NCBI GenBank assembly: GCA_963971405.1
Contig: OZ020488.1
Location: 21,409,089 to 21,473,088 of the forward strand
DNA from: Psococerastis gibbosa
Lineage: Eukaryota; Arthropoda; Insecta; Psocodea; Psocidae
Reading direction: 5' to 3'
Length of the DNA stretch: 64,000 nt
The position numbers and the translations under genes are program-made. This document shows positions 46,362 through 56,869 of the stretch, in pieces. A model generated the notes under the pieces. That model did not search any database. It was given only the letters and a program-made list of their open reading frames with translations, and was not told where the DNA came from. Positions within the stretch are counted from its first letter, which is position 1. The number at the start of each line of letters is the position of its first letter.

Positions 46362-47212
46362 TGCTTTCCAATTTATACGTAGTATAAGGAAAGCTTTGTG
46401 ATGGTCGAAATTTTCGATTCCGAGATTTCAACGGATTTACACGTTTTGAGGTCCCAGGAACCCAAAAAAGTGGTTTTTACAAAATGTCTGTCTGTCGGTC
46501 TGTCTGTCTGTTCGTCGATTTCCGGGCAAACTACTCAGTGGATTTGAGTGAAATTTGGCATGTAGGTTCACAAAAATCATACCTCGGGACCATTTTTTTT
46601 TTTTTGGGCTAACTCAATTTGGGGGGGTTTTATTTTCAAAAAACTCCAAAAAAACGCCTAAAAAAATTATTTCTCAAAAACTGCTCCAACGATTTCTTTT
46701 AAATTCTCGTAGATTGTAGTCGTTATTAATGTTGACAAAATGCGGGGGGTCGCTTGCCCCTTGATAGTTTGCTTCTGGGGGTAAAAAAATAAAAATAACT
46801 ACATTTTAATGAAAAAATGACTAAAAAATGCGAAACCTTTCTATCGATGATTTCTACCTTCAAGCATGTTTTAGGTGTTAAATTGAGTAACGAAACCGAA
46901 TAGGTTGCTTTCCCAAAAAAAATATTTGGTTTTGCCCAAAAAATTATTTTTTGAAAAAAATGATAGAAAATTCGCGCTCAAATGCATTGCATGCCCTGCC
47001 ATTATTGCTGTGTGGTAATTAATGTGTTTGTTTGACCTATCGAGAATTTACCTCACTTCCAGTGACGTCAGGTGGACAACCCCCCCCCCCCCCGAGATAT
47101 CGGAAATTTAACCATAGGAAAAATATTTGCCATAAAATTACTAATTTTCTCTATCGAATAATTTTGATAAATTGGAAAGCATGTTCGAGTGAACTCGGAC
47201 CGGTTCTTTCAA
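46362..47212 (+). mobile_element. Element D copy
   Basis: The 15-bp inverted repeats TGCTTTCCAATTTAT (46362-46376) and ATAAATTGGAAAGCA (47167-47181) are clearest here. Beyond the right repeat comes the conserved TTCGAGTGAACTCGGACCGG. Contains (CTGT)n and poly-C tracts. Confidence 0.82.
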
Positions 47213-47274
47213 TAAGCGACCGACAAACAACACAAATTGTTGCATGTGTTGTTTGTGGATCTTTAGGCGGGTAT

Positions 47275-48137
47275 TCCACATACGTCAATCGTCGATGAAA
47301 ATTTGAAAAATGACGTAACAATGACGTAAATTGACGTGGTAGCAGAATTTTTATTATGTCTTTAATGTCTGCTAAAACGTCATTTTTCAATTTTTCATTG
47401 ACGATTGACCAGTGGCGGCTCGTCCATAAGGGCACTGGGGCTACAGCCCTCCCATAATTTTACAGGCAAACAAAGCAATTTCCTTTTAATAATAATAATA
47501 ATAATAAAATAATAATATACTATTCTGAAGAAAAATGCAACTGCTACAATTCGGCTATGCTATGTGCGTGCTCTGGGCAACTTGGGGCAATTTTCAATTT
47601 AGCCCCGGGTCGCCATGGCAACCGAGTCAAGCAAAAGTTAAGAAGATCGTTCGCACCATTGAAAAGGTGTACACAACTTTTCTCTTATGGACCTTGCAAT
47701 GCAATTCATGCCATATGCATTTATACATGGACAGCGGGGCAGCGCCCCAAAAATGACTTTAAATGTTTCGTATTAATAATATCGTTGAATATTGGTATTT
47801 TTTTAAAATCATAATTATAAGAGTTATTTTTGAGAAGAATTTCACTATTTTGTCATGACTGATGATTATTATAAAAATTTTCAAAGAAGAATTTTTGACT
47901 AGGGAAGTCAGGTTCTGCCCAACGGCCAGGCAGAGTAATGTAAACAATTTAAAACAAATATTACAAAAATGTAAACAGCGAGTGATAGACTTGTTTGCCA
48001 CATCGAAATGCCAAAGAATCTATTTGATATTCAAGTAGTGGTAAGTTATATGCTATTACTTTATTACAATTCGTTGCCCCACCATTTTGATACACCACGA
48101 GCCGCCACTGCGATTGACGTATGTGGTATACCCGCCT
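47275..48137. mobile_element. Palindromic MITE E split by a hAT
   Basis: AGGCGGGTATTCCACATACG at the left is matched by CGTATGTGGTATACCCGCCT at 48118-48137, followed by TA. The MITE is interrupted by the hAT at 47410. Its core has GTAGCAGAATTTTTATTATG. Confidence 0.88.
47410..48110. mobile_element. 701-bp hAT inside a MITE, perfect 8-bp duplication
   Basis: Ends CAGTGGCGGCTCGTCC and CACGAGCCGCCACTG, flanked by CGATTGAC (47402-47409, 48111-48118), which is part of the MITE arm. It contains an (AAT)n tract and no transposase. Confidence 0.93.
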
Positions 48138-48454
48138 TAGCGTGACGAGCCAAAACCAGTCACTTATTACATAATTTTTATAGTAACTAACATTTGACAA
48201 AGTTATTTGTTTATGTTATCTTGCAATACAGAAGACATTCAATTGATTTGTTTTGTTGGGCCCAAAAAGTCCCACCTACGTCTAGCATACGCAGCAATGA
48301 ACCAATGGACGACAGCTAATCTCTGTAAGCAAAAAATTTCTTATTTAATTCTTATTCGCTTTAATTCCCTAAAGACAATTCAGTTTATTTAGGATATGTT
48401 ATGTTCATAGTATAGACTCTAAATATTTTTGAGAGTCTGCAGCCTACCCAGTCA

Positions 48455-48567
48455 CTCGCTACGTAGCCACCGAGGTACAAACTTCGAAGTCTACGCAGCG
48501 CCACTGAAGATTGGAAGTTCATTTTCATATCTACCACGGCCCATCCGCCCTACTGGTTCTTCATATG
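48455..48567 (+). repeat. Repeat J copy
   Basis: GCGCCACTGAAGATTGGAAG, TTCATTTTCATATCTACCAC and GGCCCATC match the reverse complement of 60411-60558. Confidence 0.55.
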
Positions 48568-48895
48568 ACTCCGGCCTTTGCAGTTACAGAGTCTGCAGCT
48601 TCCAAGTTATTCTGGTTAAGTATGATGGTACTGAACTGGGAATGGGTGCACGATTCTGGTACCGCGCCATGTCAACTGCGGTCGTTTTGCATAATTCACT
48701 ATGTAACTTGCCTAGACGGCTAGGCTACTTTTTCCCTTTTCATTGTGACTATAAGATAAGAGTACTTTGTAACGTTACTTTTATACTTCCCCGTACTATT
48801 TCAGCAACAGTCATTGTACAAACTAGATTATATAGTAAGTATATAGTAAGAAACCATAATCTGTATTTTCATTTAAAATGAACTGACGAGAAGTT

Positions 48896-49180
48896 TCAGA
48901 CCACCCAAGAAATCACGTCGGCAATACAAAATGTTAACAACCCAATAATAACCCAAATGAAGCGATCGCAGCCACGTTGCCGTTTCATTTCGAATTTGCT
49001 TGGGAGTTGTTTTACGATGTCTTTATCTGAGACAATGGACTCCATAAATGGCCGACAACTGGTCATTTTTTGCTTTGATGAAATATGAAATATTAATCTG
49101 AGAAAGACAGACGTCAACGGTACGGGAGGTATCAACTTGTTTGGCCTCTGCATTTCGACTATTTCTTCAGTGAATTCCAT
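48896..49180 (-). CDS. Small ORF with a C-terminal membrane segment, possible last exon
   Basis: A 94-codon minus-strand frame ends in a hydrophobic stretch (FIWVIIGLLTFCIADVISWV) right before the stop, preceded by a basic segment (KRQRGCDR), the layout of a tail-anchored or single-pass protein. Two good acceptor-like sites lie inside it (TGTCTTTCTCAG, CATTGTCTCAG), so only the later part may be coding. No family recognised and no nearby AATAAA. Confidence 0.35.
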   Translation of the reverse strand: MEFTEEIVEMQRPNKLIPPVPLTSVFLRLIFHISSKQKMTSCRPFMESIVSDKDIVKQLPSKFEMKRQRGCDRFIWVIIGLLTFCIADVISWVV

Positions 49181-49199
49181 GAAATGAAGAATAGTACTC

Positions 49200-50680
49200 T
49201 TATTACTGGTGAAATCAGTGAAGTTTTTTTAATAAATTAATAAATTAACCTGCTCTAATCATTAAATTTCATGTAGGTAGTTGCATTAGAATTAATGTGA
49301 TTCCAAAACAGCTGCTGAGACCCATTAGCCTACATCTTCCCAAATTATTTATTTTTTTCATCGAGAAAATTAAAATCAATGCTTTGATTATGCAATCCAC
49401 CATAATGTAAATGGGACTGAGTTTCATATTGCACGTTGTTGCCGTTACGGCAAGTACCAAAATAATATTATGCAGGGGCAAGTAAAAAATATGGTTCCCA
49501 AATGTTTTTCAGGTGTAAGGCAATTTTTATTGCAATTAATAAGTATACCATCTGGAAGCTTGTACTTTAAACTATTTTTCTACATGGTACCAGCTTAGTA
49601 GGGAGCTAAACAATTCATTTTTATTTTATTATGAACATTTTAATTCACCAACAAGAATCTTCTGAATAAGCCTTAATAATGAAACACTGGATTCCAAGTA
49701 TCGAAAGGTATCGTATTCTTCATTTTGCTGGACAATTTAAAATTCTAATTAGTGATACATGTATATGTAGCCTATAGATTTTTCAATAATTCTTAAGTAC
49801 ACATGTATTGTTGTAGCATATACGCGTTTTTCCATCGCAAGCTAGAATATCCTTACTGTATGAAAGAACAGTGCAAGCCTAATAGCCTGTAAGTAGTAAG
49901 TACAATATACTGTATGTAGTATACATGTACATACAACAGTATGCATTACTTACACCAAACTATATCTCTCATGGGAAATATTGTATATTTGAAGTACAGA
50001 AGGTATTTCAATTCCGTATTTCTTCAATTTGATTACAAAATATATCCTAATAATAATAACAACAATTGGTAACGTTCAAAAAGGTTGGCAAATTGGTTTA
50101 GCCTTTTAGGCAGTCTAAGGGGTTCAGTGCGCTTTTTTTTTTTTTTATTAATTGGGGTACAGGTGTTACCTGTGTGCACTTAAGCCTATTGGGCCTATTG
50201 TGCCCTCAGTGCGCTTACTAAAGCCATTTGTGTACAAAAACTGAGTACATAGATAAAACCAAAAACAATTGTGATGACTGTATAACATATAGCCGGTGCA
50301 AACGCCATTTTGGCCATAGTTTTTGATGGCATGGACCTAACCTTTTTCCACGCCTTCAAATACAGTGGCCAAATGGTGTAAGTGCCGGCTATATACTATG
50401 CAGTAAAATGTAGAAGAACATTTCCTCTACTTCCCATTTATGATCGATATTTTATGAGAAATTTGAATTTGACTTTGTACAAAAAAAAGTCCAGCGGGGT
50501 GTTCGATTGTGCCTTAAAATGTTTTAATCTTGAGCGGGCAAAACTAAGTGTCCACATACACATGTAATTCTGAACGAAGATTGTTAGGGGCAGTAATAAA
50601 TTTGGGCTGGCTGATTGAGACATGTTGTCCAGATACAGCTCCGATACCAATAACATAATTATAAATTCCTTTTTCTTATG
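49200..50680. other. No gene recognised
   Basis: AT-rich with a T tract at 50137-50148. No coding model. Confidence 0.35.
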
Positions 50681-50684
50681 ACAG

Positions 50685-50871
50685 AAGAATGGAAGACTTC
50701 TTAGAATTCGTCGACAACTTCCCTTTTTGTCAACTGCCAAATATCAAAACTTTTTTACTCTCTCATAACTTCACGTGCTCTTTCATAGACATTTTCGGTC
50801 ATGGATGTTTATACTCCTGCATATTAAAATGCTTTTCGCAAAAAATTTGGCTTAAATTTGAAATGAGATGA
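50685..50871 (+). CDS. Possible terminal exon, cysteine-rich
   Basis: Acceptor TTTTTCTTATGACAG opens a frame MEDFLEFVDNFPFCQLPNIK with six cysteines, ending at 50871. The Phe-rich composition fits AT-rich noncoding DNA as well; no family match. Confidence 0.2.
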
Positions 50872-50879
50872 TTGTGCTT

Positions 50880-51780
50880 GGGGAGTTCTCACCAAAAGGG
50901 GTATTTTTCCATCGAGACCAGTTTGTAAATTTTAGTTTAAGAAACTCACAAAATCATATTCCTATGTAAGTTATGGACAGAAGCGCGAAACTTGTTCCCC
51001 TGGACACTAATTATGATGATTAGTGATGGATGAGGTCCGGAATTCGGTCGAGCCGGACCGAACCGAAAAAATCATTAGGTCTCGGGTCTTCGTCCTGAAC
51101 CGTGGTTCTAAAAGAAAGGGCTGGTAAATTATTAAAACAGTCCGGTTACATTTAAATATTATGTGCCTGTAAACAATAGGTACCTGCGGTGTCTTCAAAT
51201 CAAACGAGTTACAAAGTTGTACAATATATAGCCTAAGTACCCTAGCTCAAATGCTGCGGTGAAAATAATTAATCGCAATTTCCTATGATTCTCCTTTTAA
51301 GGCTACAATCCTCTTAGCGACTCTTCAGGCGTATCACCAAATAAAAGAATAACTGATCCAGGGAATTATTAACATTTAAATAATTAAACATTAACCCACT
51401 CCAAAGCAGACGGCATTCATGTATTGAACTGGTTCGTCATGTTGGCTGACCTAGGCTTACTATGTCAGCCAATTCAGTAATAATAATAAAGTATCACTTA
51501 CATTTTAAGTATCAGTCGTCGGATCAGGCCTTATTTTTTTAATTTTTCGTAGCCTACACCTGCAGAGGGAAATTAAAATATAAAAAGTAAGTTCGTGTCT
51601 GCAAAATTTCTTCTGACTGAAATGTTGGAGATAATTTACGACGTAAATGATTAAGAAAATTAGAAAAGGGACAGATTTTGAAAGATCATCCTAAAGAATA
51701 CCGTAGATCTGCATCTAAGTAGGTACTGTGTGTTTGAAACACAAAATTTATATAACCAACTGAATGATGCTCCATTTCAC
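50880..51780. other. No gene recognised
   Basis: GTGATGGATGAGGTCCGG at about 51023 with GGTCCGG/CCGGACC words may be a hAT end. Otherwise unassigned. Confidence 0.3.
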
Positions 51781-51787
51781 TACTAAA

Positions 51788-52292
51788 TTTAAATATGCAG
51801 TGTTCGCCCAGAAAAGTTTGCAAATGCACAATAGGTATTCCCGTAATGCCTTCCCAAGTCCCGCCTCTCCATGCAAATTTCCTATGCTGCATTTTCAAAT
51901 CAGATAGAACTACTTTCATGTGTTTGTATACACAAAACTTATGGGGGTTCCATTCCAAATTAAGGTCACAAGTGGACATTGCTTATTTATATAGCTAAAA
52001 TTGTCGACCTGCAGCCTGATCGGGGCGTTTATAATACCGGTATTTATTTAATCCACTGGTAAACAAGATAATTTTATAATGGAAAGTGCTATTCAAAATT
52101 TGTTTGTTTTCAGTTATAATCCTAGGGTATTTATTTAACCCCGGTATTATAAACGCCTCGATCAGACTGCTGTTCTGATTTGAAAATGCAGCACAGGAAA
52201 TTTGCATGGAGAGGCGGGACTTGGGAAGGCATTACGGGAATATCTATTGTGCATTTGCAAACTTTGCTGGGCGAACAGTAGGCAGCATATTT
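51788..52292. mobile_element. Nested inverted repeats (foldback-like element)
   Basis: Outer arms of about 118 bp (51788-51905 and 52174-52292; AATGCCTTCCCAAGTCCCGC, TGCAAATTTCC) are about 95% alike by eye. Between them an inner inverted repeat (52016-52165) has arms CTGATCGGGGCGTTTATAAT / GTATTATAAACGCCTCGATC. Confidence 0.8.
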
Positions 52293-52599
52293 AGGGCTGT
52301 CTACAAAATTATCACAGAAATTTCATTTACTGCGGGAATAAAAATTTTAAGCTTCTACCTGGGTACAGTGACTCGAATACATTATCATCTTCATCTGTAG
52401 TCTATGGAATCAGTCATTGGCCTCGATAACCTGATAAATTTTCATTTCCATATATTTGCTTCTTGTTAATTACTTTTGAGACAATATGCCTTATTAGTCG
52501 CTATTCGTCAAACGTTGTTTATAAAGTATCAACATTGCTAAACACACACATCATAATATACATTCCGACATTCCCAGGTGCCCAATCAGGAGAAACATG

Positions 52600-52900
52600 G
52601 CTCATTATAGTCGACTGATGAGTTCATCTCTCAAATGTTTAATATGCGTGCGATACAAGACAACAATGGACAATATCGCAGGGCTACGTGCCAATAATGA
52701 CCAAGTAATGTGAAAAATTCGCAAGCTTCCCTTTAGCATGCGACCGGTCCTGCCGCGCTGCAAATTCTTAATTGTTCAAGACAAAGCAGAGCTAATGATA
52801 ATTCGCCATTAAACACGTTATTATGCTATGCATGTAGTATTATGGGCAATTAATGAATTTCAATCTATAACTTTGTTAGTATAAAAGTTAATAAGTGCTC
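52600..52900. promoter_or_regulatory. Possible conserved regulatory block
   Basis: Repeat-free, with paired SOX-like sites AACAATGG and ACAATA (52662-52675), several homeodomain-type sites (GCTAATGATAATT, CCATTAAAC, GGCAATTAATGAATT) and CTATGCATG. Non-coding; function inferred only. Confidence 0.3.
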
Positions 52901-52965
52901 AAATACCTATGCTACTGTATACATATTGTGAATGGGTTAACTCATCCGTTGAAAAAATGAGTTCG

Positions 52966-53112
52966 TCTTCTTCAGGCTCTACAGCCCTTGATGAGCTTTG
53001 GCCTGCTCGACAACACTCATCCAGTCATCTCGGGTTTTTATGGAAAGCTCCACCATCTACGGACTCCCAACTCTCGAAGATCAGTTTCCAACTCATCCTT
53101 CCAGCGTTGAGT
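52966..53112 (-). mobile_element. LINE ORF2 C-terminus
   Basis: The minus strand encodes RWKDELETDLRELGVRR and, after a one-base frame change, RDDWMSVVEQAKAHQGL and a stop. This is the standard C-terminal signature of RTE/CR1-like reverse transcriptases. Truncated and frameshifted. Confidence 0.8.
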
Positions 53113-53269
53113 AAATGAGTTAGTGTCAGCAACATACTGTAGGTATTCCATTTGCCATTATCTAAATTATGTATGCCAGCCGTTGAAATTATAAAAATAT
53201 TTTCCTACTGTACGGCTAGGAATAAAAAAGTACTCGAAAGTACGAATGTGCCTGTAGATTTATTGGAAT

Positions 53270-53450
53270 AAAACTTCGATGGCCAGGTGGTCACGTGCTT
53301 GCACTTGTGCGAGTCTTTACACGCCATGCGATCGGAGACGTGTCGTAACTCAACACGGGTACTAACCTACAGAGGCGACTGAAGAGGTCAATCGAATACA
53401 TTCATTAAATTGTTTACATATGCGACTAATCTTTTTATAACAAAAAAAAT
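53270..53450 (+). repeat. tRNA-derived SINE, family B
   Basis: ACTTCGATGGCCAGGTGGTC (A-box-like) and GCGATCGGAGAC (B-box-like), with body and A-rich end as at 12.7 kb. Confidence 0.7.
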
Positions 53451-53454
53451 TTCT

Positions 53455-54050
53455 ATTTCCTCTAAATGCTTTCCCTAATCCCTAGGCTAACGGTAATCAG
53501 GGTAATGAGGTTCATTTGTGACGTCATTTTGTAGATGGCAGCACCAGTTGCTAAGATATCAAAGCGTTGATTTTTCCATAAGCCTCAATAATATTTTAAT
53601 ATTGTTTTATTTAAGTATTATTTTTAAGTGATATTTTTCTATAAATCATGGAGAATATATACATTAAATTATAAGTGGCGAAATAAAGTCCAGGCATATT
53701 AAAAATATTATAAAAACTATTAAAAGAAATAATTAGATGCTAAGATTTTAGTTTTCACACGCAAACGGTGGTCATTTTGAATAATTTGTCGTCAGCGAAC
53801 CTATTGACCAAAACTGTCCCTACAGAACCTCTATGAGGTTCAGTTCATGTACAGTAGATTTCAACGAGATGTGGTTGAATCGTTGAAATGTTGTGTGTAA
53901 TTCATGCCCATATATGAAATATTCTGATTTAAAATTAAAGTAAATGAGTTGTAAAAGTTGCATTGTTGGCTGCCCTGCCATTTTATTTTTGGATATGGAG
54001 AAAGGATATATTCCTGTACTATACATGCACCCACTATATTATACTGATTT
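53455..54050. other. No gene recognised
   Basis: AT-rich; nothing identified. Confidence 0.4.
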
Positions 54051-54055
54051 ACATT

Positions 54056-54330
54056 CAGTCTACGGTCATACCCGGTTGAATCGACCGGAATCCACCAGAA
54101 CAGAGCCTGTTCTGTTCAAAACAGCAGTAAACTTGGAATAGTGCACAGCGTTGGCAGGGGAACATGGTGAGACATGATAACGCGCTGAGACTGCCAGTCA
54201 GTCTAAGTGCGTGTCATGACCTGGTCACCTCCATCAATCGTGTTTGCTTTATGTTTCCCCAGAGGTTCAGAATCCAGTATACCCTGAGAGTCAACTCCCC
54301 AATCTCTCTACTACGTCTATGCATTGCTGT
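54056..54330 (+). repeat. 5S rRNA-like SINE (family C)
   Basis: Starts GTCTACGGTCATACCCGGTTG, the clearest 5S-like head in the window, then CAGCGTTGG and the common body (CGCTGAGACTGCCAGTCAGT, TGGTCACCTCC, GGTTCAGAATCC). Confidence 0.62.
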
Positions 54331-54695
54331 TGGACCGTTGGTCGTTTTTGCTCCCAAAAGCAGGGCGTTCCCTTCTAAGCACCTATGACATGATTGAGAT
54401 TGCAAATACTATACATTGTCTGGCCAGGATTTTATGACCTCTTGAAACCGCTAAGGTCCCGGCATAAAGACATGCTGTCGAGCATGCACTGGGACATTTG
54501 CCCCTTATATGGAGAGCATGGGCTGCACATCACCAAAGGGACCACCTAGGCTGATGCGGAGTTTATAAAATATTGTTGAGAGTATCGCCGATTCCAGGGC
54601 AATGCTTAGCATTTATCATGTTATATCCCATAGTAACGGCCATATTATTACATTATATGGTTCAGCTCCTCAATCATGCTTAATGCTGCGACGAT

Positions 54696-55325
54696 TTCAG
54701 AGTTTTCAGAGCGGACGATGACTTTGTGGGTACAAAATTTGGCATTTTGTGTTCAAGGCGATTTATTCAAAACCTAACTCCATTCTACCCCGCAATGTTT
54801 TATTATAGAGTGAAAACACGTTTTATTGACTATTGTTTATTTTTTAGTGTAGGCTATTCAGGAAAAAAAACTATATAGTCCAATGTAAAGTACTATAGGT
54901 TCTTAGAATTGCTGTTCATTATAGGCTACTTGACAGTTGTAACAATAAAATATACAATAAAACTATATACAATAAAACTATATACATTAAAACTAGATAG
55001 GTAGCTCATAGGGTAACACTACAATGTGTTTTTCAGAGTTTTCAGGGCGGACGATGACTCTGTGGGTACAAAATTTGGCATATTGTGTTCAAGGCGTTTT
55101 ATTCAAAACCTAACTCCATTCTACCCCGCAATGTTTTATTATAGAGTGAAAATACGTTTTCTTGACTATTGTTTATTTTTTACTGTAGGCTATTCAGGAA
55201 AAAAACTATAGTCCAATGTAAAGTACTATAGGTTCTTAGAATTGCTGTTCATTATAGGCTACTTGACAAACTATATACAATAAAACTTGATAGGTATCTC
55301 ATGGGGTAACACTACAATATGTTTT
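54696..55325 (+). repeat. Tandem duplication, 336-bp unit
   Basis: TTCAGAGTTTTCAGAGCGGA...CACTACAATGTGTTT is repeated from 55032 with few changes; the second unit lacks about 45 bp of the ATACAATAAAACT run. Similarity is high, so the duplication is recent. Confidence 0.9.
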
Positions 55326-55396
55326 TTGCATAAAAAAAGTAAAATTTTTAATATTAAAATTAAATGAATAAATGTAGGTGTTTTTAACTGTGGATA

Positions 55397-55539
55397 AGGC
55401 GGGGTTTCCACATACGTCAATCGTCAATGAGAAATATGGTTTTGACGTGGCAGCAGAATTTTTAGTATGTCTTTAATGTCTGCTAAACCTTCAATTTCAC
55501 ATTTTTCATTGACGATTGACGTTGGTGGAAACCCCGCCT
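55397..55539. mobile_element. Palindromic MITE E, 143 bp
   Basis: AGGCGGGGTTTCCACATACG ... GTGGAAACCCCGCCT, with TA on both sides (55395-55396, 55540-55541). The core has AGCAGAATTTTTAGTATGTC. Confidence 0.9.
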
Positions 55540-55679
55540 TACAAGAGCCGAAACGCTAGTAGGCACTGGTGACAAGAACATGACTTCACATTGACGTCAT
55601 AATGCCACGTCATACGTCACACGTCACCAATACAACTGCTGGTAGTTCCGCAACTGGCCGCTATTCTACGGCATAAAAT

Positions 55680-55890
55680 AAATATATAAATAATGACTTT
55701 TCGTTGTTTCTATTACTAAGCCAACCTAGCGGAGTTAGGGCTATATGTCTCACACTGAACTAGGAAGGCCCGGGACCACCTGCTTCACATGCCCTCCGAA
55801 GCATGGCCAGAAAATGTAGCTAGTGTGGGACTCGAACCAACAACCTGTCGGGTGAAAGTCAGATGCCGTACCACTACGCTACATGTCCTG
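55680..55890 (-). repeat. tRNA-derived SINE, family A (best copy)
   Basis: On the minus strand the A box TAGCGTAGTGG (55871-55881) and a perfect B box GGTTCGAGTCC (55828-55838) are correctly spaced. The tRNA-unrelated body and tail follow. Confidence 0.9.
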
Positions 55891-55899
55891 TCGGCATAA

Positions 55900-56730
55900 A
55901 GTCCCATTCTGTAGTCACGTGATCCCCTTTTTACCATCAAACTGAAATTGATGGGGAAAAATACTTGCTAAATTAAATAGAATCTAAGCATTTAGCATTA
56001 TAATCGGCTTTCAAAAATGGTCAAGCAGCCTATTTTGTTTTTATTAGAAATTCCAAATAGAACTGCAAATCGAACGCATTGTTTTGCCTGTGAACGTTTT
56101 AGTCACATTGTTCCCATCATCGTTTGAAAGGCTCGGTAAAGAAAACTGGAAGGCATCACCATGCATTGGCAGATGTGGGTGCTGTAGAGTATTCTTTTAA
56201 GCGATGACGGAAGTGAGTCTTAGTCACATGGACAGTCCTTGTTTTAATTACAAATATTTTGAAGTTAACATTACTGTTGGCTGAATGGTTTTCTAACGTT
56301 AAAATGACTTTGCATATGGTACCCGTTTTGGGGAAAGCAACTAGGTTTCTTTCGTTTTCCCGTATAAGGTGGTTTGATTTGAAATACTTGTCTTTGTTGA
56401 AAGACCGTTGTCATAGGTTGTCTGACAATCCATGATGCGAACAAGTCAATTGCGGAAGAAATGAGGCTGGGAACAGCTCGGGGGGCATGCCGAGCTATGG
56501 GAGACTGTCTTGTCATAAGTCATCATATATGACGGAGTTGCCATCGCAAAAACTCACTCTGTCTTTGGAAGAGAAGTCGGGCGTTGTACTTGCTGTCTGT
56601 CTAGGTTACATTTTACCACTGTCCCCTTTGCAATAATATGGTTATATACCGGGTTACTTTTATGCAACGTCGCTTCTGTCCATCAGGTTATTTACTTGTA
56701 TCTTTTAACTGAGTTTGTGTCTTTAAGAGC
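55900..56730. other. No gene recognised
   Basis: An 81-codon minus-strand frame at 56271-56516 has no motif. Confidence 0.35.
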
Positions 56731-56734
56731 ATAT

Positions 56735-56866
56735 CCTAGCTAGGAACATAAAGCCCTCTCCAAGATACTCCACTAGGCTCAGCACCGCCTGTTTTACATA
56801 TCCACCAAAAGCACGGCCAGAAACTCAAACCAGTATGGTACTCAAGGCCACCACGCCACATGCTCA
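56735..56866 (-). repeat. Degenerate SINE family A copy
   Basis: AAAGCCCTCTCCAAGATACTC, CCACTAGGCTCAGCACC, CCTGTTTTACATATCCACC and GCACGGCCAGAAA follow the family order with many changes. Confidence 0.5.
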
Positions 56867-56869
56867 GAA

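Noticed and set aside
48429-48881. 150-codon plus-strand frame
   Set aside because: Its first part is a repeat J copy and the rest has no motif or splice support.
51686-51979. 97-codon minus-strand frame
   Set aside because: It lies mostly in one arm of the outer inverted repeat; the other arm does not keep the same frame.
54056-54180. Functional 5S rRNA gene
   Set aside because: Only the 5' head and a few internal words match; the fold could not form and the copies carry a shared non-5S body.
54696-55325. LTR pair
   Set aside because: The two units are directly adjacent with no internal region, so a tandem duplication is simpler.
55828-55881. Functional tRNA gene
   Set aside because: Promoter boxes are present, but there is no cloverleaf, and the sequence is repeated with a SINE body and tail.
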